From assembly GCA_021792975.1 (NCBI GenBank), contig JAJYTR010000011.1, forward strand, positions 1 through 56,281: DNA of 56,281 nucleotides, written 5' to 3'. Positions 50,647 to 56,281 of this stretch are shown in pieces (positions within the stretch are counted from its first letter, which is position 1; each line of letters begins with the position of its first letter). The notes below the pieces were generated by a model that did not search any database, was not told the DNA's origin, and saw only the letters and a program-made list of their open reading frames with translations. This DNA is from Pseudomonadota bacterium (GTDB taxonomy: Bacteria > Pseudomonadota > Gammaproteobacteria > Xanthomonadales > Rhodanobacteraceae). Both the position numbers and the translations under genes were made by a program.

Positions 50647-51007
50647 CGGCCTCGATCCGCGCCCCGCGCGGCAACGCCGCCACCTGTACGGTGGCGCGGG
50701 CCGGATAGGGCGGCTGCAGTACCGACTCCATCACCCGGTTGACCGCAGCGAAGTCACCCAGGTCGGTGAGGAAGATACCGATGCGCACCGCCTGCTGCAG
50801 GCTGCCACCGGCGGCGCGCGCCACCGCTTCCAGGTTGGCGAACACCTGCCGCGCCTGCACGTCGATGTCGCCCTCCACCAGTTGCCCGCTGTACGCGTCC
50901 AACGGGATCTGTCCGGAGAGATAGACGGTGGCGCCGGCACGCACCGCCTGGGCATAGGGGCCGATGGCGGCGGGCGCCGCGGACGTCTGCACGATCACGC
51001 GCGGCAT
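50624..51007 (-). CDS. ridA: RidA family reactive enamine/imine deaminase
   Basis: 127 residues from ATG 51007 (MPRVIVQTSAAPAAIGPYAQAV). Seen: GATVYLSGQIPLD near 29, the VFANLEAVARAAGGSL helix near 60, VRIGIFLTDLGDF near 78, and the catalytic arginine in PYPARATVQVAALPRGARIEADAI near 101. It hydrolyses reactive imines formed by pyridoxal-phosphate enzymes such as threonine dehydratase. Located between spoT and recG, the same neighbourhood as in several gammaproteobacteria. Confidence 0.96.
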   Translation of the reverse strand: MPRVIVQTSAAPAAIGPYAQAVRAGATVYLSGQIPLDAYSGQLVEGDIDVQARQVFANLEAVARAAGGSLQQAVRIGIFLTDLGDFAAVNRVMESVLQPPYPARATVQVAALPRGARIEADAILVLD

Positions 51008-51081
51008 GGCGCACCTCCCGGGCAAGGGCGATATCCAAGCAATCCGCGCGGCTGCTGTCAAAACCGGCCGCGACGGGGCCC

Positions 51082-53238
51082 TCAGACCGGATGCCGGTAC
51101 ACCCCGCTGACCACGCTGGCGCGACGCACGCTGCGCATGACTTCCGCCAGTTGCCTGCGGCTGCCCACCTCCAGGGTGAACAGCAGGTTCGAAGTGGCGA
51201 TGTCACGCTCGGAGTACTCGACGTTCTCGATGTTGGTCCCGGTTTCGGCGATGGCCGCGGCCACGCTGGCAAGCACGCCCGGCCGGTTCTGCACTTCCAC
51301 GCGCAGTTCGACGCGATAGTCGCCCTGCACATTGCGGTCCCAGTCGATCTCCAGCAAGCGCTCGGGCTGTTTGCGCAGCTCGGCGGCATTGGGGCACTCC
51401 AGGCGATGCACCACGATGCCCTTGCCTGCCGAGAGGTAGCCGAAGATCTCGTCGCCGGGCAGCGGATGGCAGCAGTTGCCGAAGCTGAGCACGCCACGCT
51501 CGCTGCCGGTGATGGTAAGCCGTTCGCGCGCCGCCGCCGGGCGCGGTGCGCTGCCCACGGCCAGCGCCTTCAGGCGTTCGGCCACGGCGCCGGCCATGCG
51601 ATTGCCCAGTGCGATATCGGCCAGCAGCTCCTCCAGCCGTTTGTAGCGCATTTCCGCCAGCATCGTCTCGAGCGCGGACGGCGGAATGGTGTCCAGGCTG
51701 ACGGCACGGTCGACCAGCTCGCGATCGAGCATGCGATGGCCGAACTCGACCGCATCCTCGTGCTGCAGGTGCTTGAGGAAGTTGCGGATGGCGGTACGCG
51801 CGCGTCCGCTGACCACGCTATCCAGCCACTGCGGCTTGGGCTGCGCCGAGGGTGCGGTGATGATCTCGACCGTCTGCCCCGAGACCAGCCGGGTGCGCAA
51901 TGGCGCGAAGCGGCCGTCCACGCGCGCGGTGACCGCATGGTCGCCGATGTCGGTGTGCACCGCGTAGGCGAAATCCAGCGCGGTGGCATTGCGCGGCAGC
52001 GACAGGATCGCGCCGCGCGGAGTGAACAGGTAGATCTCGTCCGGGAACAGGTCGACCTTGACGTTTTCCAGCAGATCCTCGGACGAGGCGGTGCCGGCCT
52101 CGCGATCGGCCAGGCCGGAGATCCACTCGTGCGCGCGCGCCTGCGCGCCGCTGACCGCGGCGCCGGTCTTGTAGGCCCAGTGCGCGGCGACGCCGCGCAC
52201 GGCCACGGCGTCCATGTCCTCGGTGCGGATCTGTACTTCGATCGGCGCATTGAAAGGCCCGAACAGCACCGTATGCAGCGATTGGTAGCCGTTGGCCTTG
52301 GGGATGGCGATGAAGTCGCGAAAACGCCCGTCCACCGGCTTGTACAAGCCATGGCTGGCGCCCAGCGCCTGGTAGCAGTGCGCCACGCTGTCGGTGACGA
52401 TGCGGAAGCCGTAGACGTCCATGATCTCGGCCAGCGTCTTGTGCTCGGCGCGCATCTTCGAATAGATGCTCCACGGCGTCTTGATGCGGCTGACCACGCG
52501 CGCGGCGATGCCTTCGGCCTGCAACCGCGCCGCCAGTGCCTGCTCGATGCGGGCCATCGCGTCCTGGCGCCGGCTGTGGCTGGCGCGGATGCGTTCTTCG
52601 ATGACGCGATGGCGATCGGGATACAGCGCGCGGAAGCTCAGCTCCTGCAGTTCCGACTTGATCATGCTCATGCCCAGCCGCTGCGCGATGGGCGCATAGA
52701 TCTCCAGCGTCTCGCGTGCAATGCGGCGTCTCGATCCGGCGTCCTTGGCCGCCAGCGTGCGCATGTTGTGGAGACGGTCGGAGAGCTTGATCATGATCAC
52801 GCGCAGGTCGCGCGCCATCGCCATGAGCATCTTGCGGAAGCTCTCGGCCTGCGCCTGCTGGGGGCTGGCGAAGTGCACCTTGTCCAGCTTGGTGACGCCC
52901 TCGACCAGCCCGGCGACGGTGACGCCGAACTCGGCCACCATCGCCTCGCGCGTGTAGCGGGTGTCCTCCAGCGCGTCGTGCAGGATGGCCGCGATCATGG
53001 TCTCGGCATCCAGGCGCAGTTCGGCGAGGATCTCGGCGACTGCCACCGGGTGGGTGATGTACGGCTCGCCGCTGGCCCGGGTCTGCCCGGCATGGGCCTC
53101 GGCGCCGCGCCGCCAGGCCGCCACCACGCGTGCCAGCTGCTCCGCGGGCAGGTAATCGAGGCGGCGCGTCAGCGCGCGCAGGTAACCGGGCAGATCGCCG
53201 TCTTCGGCAGGCTGGACCAGCGGCGCGGGCACGGACAT
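51082..53238 (-). CDS. spoT: Bifunctional (p)ppGpp synthetase/hydrolase SpoT
   Basis: 718 residues. HD hydrolase domain with ITHPVAVAEIL (His 63), HDALED at 87-92 and LSDRLHNMRTL near 152, so degradation of (p)ppGpp should be active; synthetase domain with RIKTPWSIYSKM and DVYGFRIVTDS near 268-285; then TGS (DEIYLFTPRGAILSLPRNATALDFAYAVH), a helical region with a zinc-finger-like FGNCCHPLPGDEI, and a C-terminal ACT domain (VEVQNRPGVLASVAAAIAETGTNIENV). It sets ppGpp levels in starvation. It sits between rpoZ and ridA/recG, the classical rpoZ-spoT-recG neighbourhood. Confidence 0.97.
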   Translation of the reverse strand: MSVPAPLVQPAEDGDLPGYLRALTRRLDYLPAEQLARVVAAWRRGAEAHAGQTRASGEPYITHPVAVAEILAELRLDAETMIAAILHDALEDTRYTREAMVAEFGVTVAGLVEGVTKLDKVHFASPQQAQAESFRKMLMAMARDLRVIMIKLSDRLHNMRTLAAKDAGSRRRIARETLEIYAPIAQRLGMSMIKSELQELSFRALYPDRHRVIEERIRASHSRRQDAMARIEQALAARLQAEGIAARVVSRIKTPWSIYSKMRAEHKTLAEIMDVYGFRIVTDSVAHCYQALGASHGLYKPVDGRFRDFIAIPKANGYQSLHTVLFGPFNAPIEVQIRTEDMDAVAVRGVAAHWAYKTGAAVSGAQARAHEWISGLADREAGTASSEDLLENVKVDLFPDEIYLFTPRGAILSLPRNATALDFAYAVHTDIGDHAVTARVDGRFAPLRTRLVSGQTVEIITAPSAQPKPQWLDSVVSGRARTAIRNFLKHLQHEDAVEFGHRMLDRELVDRAVSLDTIPPSALETMLAEMRYKRLEELLADIALGNRMAGAVAERLKALAVGSAPRPAAARERLTITGSERGVLSFGNCCHPLPGDEIFGYLSAGKGIVVHRLECPNAAELRKQPERLLEIDWDRNVQGDYRVELRVEVQNRPGVLASVAAAIAETGTNIENVEYSERDIATSNLLFTLEVGSRRQLAEVMRSVRRASVVSGVYRHPV

Positions 53239-53289
53239 GGCACGCGCCGCTTCACGCGGCTCTCCGGCGGGGACAGCCGTCGGGGGACA

Positions 53290-53583
53290 TCAGTCGTCCC
53301 CGCCTTTCAGTTCATCGTCGGCAGCCACTTCGGCGGCGGCCCATTCCAGCGCCTCACGCTCGGCGCGTTCGCGCTCGATGCGATCGATCTCGTCGATGGT
53401 GGGCTGGTCGATGCGGCGGCCGGCGATTTCACGCAGGGCGATCACCGTGGGCTTGTCATGCTGCGGGTCGATGCGCGGCTCGATACCCTTGGCGATCTGA
53501 CGCGCGCGCTTGGTCGCCATCAGCACCAGCTCGAAGCGGTTGTTCACCACTTCCAGGCAATCTTCGACGGTGATGCGGGCCAT
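53290..53583 (-). CDS. rpoZ: RNA polymerase omega subunit
   Basis: 97 residues, starting [33 protein letters not shown], the conserved omega core. It aids assembly of the beta' subunit and ppGpp response through site 1 of RNA polymerase. The tail is acidic. spoT follows 51 bases later, in keeping with their functional link. Confidence 0.97.
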   Translation of the reverse strand: MARITVEDCLEVVNNRFELVLMATKRARQIAKGIEPRIDPQHDKPTVIALREIAGRRIDQPTIDEIDRIERERAEREALEWAAAEVAADDELKGGDD

Positions 53584-53618
53584 GAAAAACCTTGCCTATC
53601 AACTGTTTGAAGGACTGC

Positions 53619-53648
53619 AGTGTAGCGCTTTGCACACCGCCGCAGCAA
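53619..53648 (-). promoter_or_regulatory. Possible rpoZ promoter
   Basis: On the minus strand TTGCTG (53643-53648) and TACACT (53619-53624) with an 18-base spacer precede rpoZ by about 36 bases. The -10 matches four of six positions. It would sit back-to-back with the mlaA -10 element. Confidence 0.4.
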
Positions 53649-53675
53649 TCGCGGCGGCGGCAACGCGCTTTCCGA

Positions 53676-53681
53676 TACAAT
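53676..53681 (+). promoter_or_regulatory. Possible mlaA -10 element
   Basis: TACAAT (53676-53681) lies 33 bases before the mlaA ATG at 53715 and would start a leader of about 27 bases. The -35 region is GC-rich with no good hexamer. Confidence 0.4.
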
Positions 53682-53714
53682 CCTGAACCCGTGCGTTCAG
53701 AATATTCCCGACCG

Positions 53715-54689
53715 ATGTCTGCTTCCCCACGCATGCTGCGGCCGCTGCTGGCCTTCCTTGCCCTGGGCGTACTCGCCGGCTGCGCCATCCAGCCGGCCCG
53801 CAACGACGATCCCTGGCAGCACTACAACCGCAAGGTGTTCGACTTCAACCAGTCGTTCGACCGCACCGTGGCGCAGCCGGTCGCGCGCGGCTATGTCAAG
53901 GTGACTTCGCCGGAAGTGCGGCTGATGGTCAGCAACTTTTTCGACAACCTGCAGATGCCCATCAGCATCGTCAACGATCTGCTGCAGGTGCGTCCGCTGG
54001 GTGCGGCACGCAATACCGGCCGGTTCGTGGTCAACACCACCATCGGACTGGCCGGACTGTTCGATCCTGCCGGCGTGATGGGCCTGCGCCAGGACCGCAC
54101 TGATTTCGGCGTGACGCTGGCGCGTTGGGGCGTCCCGCAGGGACCCTACTTCGTGATCCCGTTCCTGGGTCCCAGCACGCTGCGCGATTTTCCGGCGTAC
54201 CTGGTCGACACCTACTACCTCAATCCGCTCAGCTACTGGACGCGCGACCACCACTACCGCTACGCGGCCGAATACCTGCCCTATGCGCTGTATCTGGTGC
54301 AGTTGCGCGCCAGCCTGCTCAGCACGAACCAGTTCCTGAGTTCGGCCTACGATCCCTACGTGCTGATGCGTGACGCCTACATCCAGCGGCGCAATTACCT
54401 GATCTACCACGGCAACCCGCCGGCGGATCTGCTCGAGGGCAGCAACGGCGACGAAGAAGGCATCGGCAACACGGACGCCGGCAGCAGCATCGAAGCGTTG
54501 ATGGCGCGCCAGCGTGCCTACGACACCCGCCACTCCGCTGCGCCCGCTGCAGGTGCCTCGGCCACGACGCCGGCCACACCGGTGCCGGTGCACCCCGCCG
54601 CCGCCGGCTCGTTGTCCCCGGTACCCGCCGCCAGCGTTGGACGGGGCACCGGCGCGTCCGTCCCGGCGGCGGCCACGGGGCGCGGATGA
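53715..54689 (+). CDS. mlaA: Outer-membrane lipid-asymmetry lipoprotein MlaA (VacJ)
   Basis: 324 residues from ATG 53715; a GTG at 53691 would add eight residues before the signal peptide. Lipobox LGVLAGC (Cys near 22). The VacJ domain is clear: NDDPWQHYNRKVFDFNQSFDRTVAQPVARGY, VSNFFDNLQMPISIVNDLLQ, RFVVNTTIGLAGLFDPA, GPYFVIPFLGPSTLRDFPAYLVD. MlaA removes misplaced phospholipids from the outer leaflet and passes them to MlaC. A disordered alanine/proline/threonine-rich tail of about 80 residues follows the domain. Convergent with mlaB, stops nine bases apart. Confidence 0.95.
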   Translation: MSASPRMLRPLLAFLALGVLAGCAIQPARNDDPWQHYNRKVFDFNQSFDRTVAQPVARGYVKVTSPEVRLMVSNFFDNLQMPISIVNDLLQVRPLGAARNTGRFVVNTTIGLAGLFDPAGVMGLRQDRTDFGVTLARWGVPQGPYFVIPFLGPSTLRDFPAYLVDTYYLNPLSYWTRDHHYRYAAEYLPYALYLVQLRASLLSTNQFLSSAYDPYVLMRDAYIQRRNYLIYHGNPPADLLEGSNGDEEGIGNTDAGSSIEALMARQRAYDTRHSAAPAAGASATTPATPVPVHPAAAGSLSPVPAASVGRGTGASVPAAATGRG

Positions 54690-54698
54690 ACGTGATGC

Positions 54699-55010
54699 CT
54701 ACGCGCGCGGCATGGCCGCACCGTCCAGCAGCTGCGAAACGTCGCTGACCTGTGCGAGTGCGCGCAGGTGTTCGGGTACGCCGACCAGGCGCAGGTTCCG
54801 GCCGCGCATGCCGGCCTGTGCGCGCCAGCCCAGCAGACAGGCCAGCGCCGCGCTGTCGCTGGCCGCCAGGCCGCCGAGGTCGAGCTGCCGGATGCCTGCG
54901 AGCTGGCGCTTGACCTCGGCCCATGCGGTCGCCGCGTTGGCAAAGCCCAGCGGTCCCGAAAGTCGCAGTGTGTCGCCCTCGCGCAGCACCGCCAGGCCTT
55001 GACCGCTCAC
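54699..55010 (-). CDS. mlaB: STAS-domain protein MlaB
   Basis: 103 residues from GTG 55010, overlapping the mlaC stop (GTGA). STAS fold: LAVLREGDTLRLSGPLGFANA, LDLGGLAASDSAALACLLGW (the conserved D-S-A loop near residue 55), and LVGVPEHLRALAQVSDVSQLL. MlaB binds the ATPase MlaF and is needed for stability of the MlaFEDB transporter. Weakly conserved in sequence but well placed. Confidence 0.9.
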   Translation of the reverse strand: MSGQGLAVLREGDTLRLSGPLGFANAATAWAEVKRQLAGIRQLDLGGLAASDSAALACLLGWRAQAGMRGRNLRLVGVPEHLRALAQVSDVSQLLDGAAMPRA

Positions 55011-55708
55011 TGCTGCGTACCCTGCTTCTTCAGGGTGTCGATCGCCTTGCCGCCCTCGCTCTGCAGGCGCTTGATCAGGGCGTCCAGGCTGGTGCGGCGG
55101 ATCTCCTCGCCGACCTGGCTGCGGTATGCGGCGATGTAGGAGATGCCCTCGATGACCACGTCGAATGCTTTCCACTGGCCGTCGCCGGCGCGCCGGAACA
55201 CGTAGTCGACCGCGACCTTCCTGCCGTCGTCCAGGGTCACCTCAGTGCGCACGATGGCGCGCCGGCCGGCGTCCGCGCCGGTGCGGCTGGGCAGGATCGC
55301 GACACGGCCCTCGCGGTAATTGACCAGGCCTTCGGCGTAGCGGTCGATCAGGGCGCTGTAGAAAGCCTGCCGGAATGCGTCGATCTGCTGTGGTGTGGCG
55401 GTGCGCGCATAGCGCCCCAGCACCAGCAAGGCGGCATAGGTGGTATCGAAGTGCGGCAGCAGGATGCGGTTGATCACCGCCACCAGCTTGGACTTGTCTT
55501 TCTTGTACTCGGCGCGGTGGCCCTTCAGCGCCGCCCCCATCTGGTCGGCGATCTGCTGCACGATCTGCTGCGGCGACTGCATGACAGCGGGCGCCGCGGT
55601 GGCGGCGGGTGCCGCCAGCGTGTGGGCGGGCAGGACGAAGCCGGCCAGCGCGAGGCTGGTCGCCAGGGCCAGGACGGCGGGTGTGAACGGGGCGCGAATC
55701 GGTTTCAT
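55007..55708 (-). CDS. mlaC: Periplasmic phospholipid carrier MlaC
   Basis: 233 residues. Signal peptide of about 33 residues (LALATSLALAGFVLPAHTLA), then the Tol-Tol-Ttg2 domain: QQIVQQIADQM, AVINRILLPHFDTTYAALLVLGRYARTATPQQIDAFRQAF, YVFRRAGDGQWKAFDVVIEGISYIAAYRSQ. MlaC ferries phospholipids between MlaA and the MlaFEDB complex. Confidence 0.95.
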   Translation of the reverse strand: MKPIRAPFTPAVLALATSLALAGFVLPAHTLAAPAATAAPAVMQSPQQIVQQIADQMGAALKGHRAEYKKDKSKLVAVINRILLPHFDTTYAALLVLGRYARTATPQQIDAFRQAFYSALIDRYAEGLVNYREGRVAILPSRTGADAGRRAIVRTEVTLDDGRKVAVDYVFRRAGDGQWKAFDVVIEGISYIAAYRSQVGEEIRRTSLDALIKRLQSEGGKAIDTLKKQGTQQ

Positions 55709-55730
55709 GGGGCGAGGTCCGTGGTCTGCG

Positions 55731-56216
55731 TCAGGGTTTGTTCGAACTGCCGGCCTTGCCGCCGCCGCTGCCGGTGAGGAACTTGCCGATCAGGTCTTCC
55801 AGCTGCAGCGCGGACTGCGTGTTCTCCAGCACGCTGCCGTTCTTGAGGTTGGTCGGCGAGCCGCCCGGGGACAGGGCGACGAACTGGTCGCCCAGCAGGC
55901 CGCTGGTCATGATCTTGGCGTAGGAGTCGGCGGGAATCTGGTCGTAGCGGTCGGAGATCGCCAGCGTCACCCTGGCATCCATGCTCTTCTGGTCGAGCGT
56001 GATCGACTTGACCGTGCCCACGCGCACGCCGGCCAGCTTGACCGGGGCGCGGTCCTTCAGTCCGCCGATGTTGGTGAACTCGGCGATGACGTCGTAGCTG
56101 GGGCCGCTCTGGAAATTCACCAGCGAGGTGGTCTGCGTGGCCAGATAGGCCAGCGCGGCGAAACCCAGCAGGATGAACAGGCCGGTGCCGGCGGCGTAGG
56201 AGCGTCGTGGGTTCAT
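55731..56216 (-). CDS. mlaD: MCE-domain protein MlaD
   Basis: 161 residues. N-terminal membrane helix (GTGLFILLGFAALAYLATQT), then a single MCE domain: YDVIAEFTNIGGLKDRAPVKLAGVRVGTVKSITLD, and LLGDQFVALSPGG near 118. MlaD forms a hexameric ring in the periplasm on top of MlaE. It follows the mlaE stop by about 16 bases. Confidence 0.96.
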   Translation of the reverse strand: MNPRRSYAAGTGLFILLGFAALAYLATQTTSLVNFQSGPSYDVIAEFTNIGGLKDRAPVKLAGVRVGTVKSITLDQKSMDARVTLAISDRYDQIPADSYAKIMTSGLLGDQFVALSPGGSPTNLKNGSVLENTQSALQLEDLIGKFLTGSGGGKAGSSNKP

Positions 56217-56232
56217 GGCGGGGTCCGGGTGT

Positions 56233-56281
56233 TCACATCAGGAAGGCGGTAAGGACGAAATCCAGCGCCAGGATGGCGATG
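56233..56281 (-). CDS. mlaE: MlaE permease, C-terminal end only (cut by window edge)
   Basis: Only the last 16 codons are visible, reading IAILALDFVLTAFLM then TGA. The DFVLTAxLM-like ending is typical of MlaE permeases, and the position right upstream of mlaD supports it. The rest of the gene, and presumably mlaF, lies beyond the right edge. Confidence 0.8.
   Translation of the reverse strand, partial: IAILALDFVLTAFLM

Noticed and set aside
51091-53610. Long plus-strand open frame (839 codons) opposite spoT
   Set aside because: Composition is histidine, glutamine, arginine and glycine rich without family motifs; it is the antisense shadow of spoT in GC-rich DNA.

Overview
The window is a GC-rich (roughly 68-70% by eye), gene-dense stretch of chromosomal core genome from a Gram-negative gammaproteobacterium. 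The outer-membrane genes (lptD, surA, lpxC, mla), the complete dcw cluster with a meso-diaminopimelate-type MurE, the pilMNOPQ operon beside a divergent ponA, the order rsmI-rnpB-mraZ, the pair gltA-rpmE (type B), and a cluster with ddl directly after murC and no murB all fit the Lysobacterales (Xanthomonadales), perhaps Rhodanobacteraceae. That placement is an inference from gene order and protein style. I see no tRNA, insertion sequence, prophage or CRISPR array.

Layout. 1-3.2 kb: 5' part of a UbiH-like hydroxylase (leaving the window), a CobC-like phosphatase with altered catalytic residues, a small membrane protein, a PduO cobalamin adenosyltransferase and a histone-deacetylase-like amidohydrolase; then msrB. 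3.7-10.4 kb: lptD-surA-pdxA-ksgA-apaG-apaH. 10.5-14.8 kb: secA and an M23 peptidase, with a DciA-like gene head-to-head. 14.9-31.4 kb: lpxC and the dcw cluster (mraZ, rsmH, ftsL, ftsI, murE, murF, mraY, ftsW, murG, murC, ddl, ftsQ, ftsA, ftsZ), all on the minus strand and tied together by 1-11 base overlaps, headed by a promoter with four MraZ boxes. 31.7-36.9 kb: rnpB, rsmI, then on the plus strand lpoA, yraN, nupC and a decayed ribokinase. 36.9-44.9 kb: type IV pilus alignment and secretin genes pilMNOPQ and divergent ponA. 45-51 kb: a hypothetical protein, gltA, rpmE, a nucleoside hydrolase, recG and ridA. 51-56.3 kb: spoT, rpoZ, mlaA, and convergent mlaB/C/D/E (mlaE cut by the window edge).

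How the genes work together. Most of the window serves the envelope: MraY, MurE, MurF, MurG, MurC and Ddl make lipid II; FtsA, Z, Q, L, I and W divide the cell; PonA with LpoA, and the M23 enzyme, act on peptidoglycan; LpxC, LptD and SurA build the LPS outer membrane, and Mla keeps it asymmetric. PilMNOPQ links the cytoplasm to the PilQ secretin. The remainder is housekeeping: SecA, RNase P, 16S rRNA methylation by KsgA, RsmH and RsmI, stringent response by SpoT, and cobalamin activation.

No wholly new multi-gene system stands out. The items most worth a second look are the CobC-like protein whose RHG nucleophile histidine is a cysteine, the ribokinase remnant behind nupC, the four-box MraZ operator overlapping the mra promoter, an unexplained 20-base palindrome between rnpB and that promoter, and the convergent mlaA / mlaBCDE arrangement.
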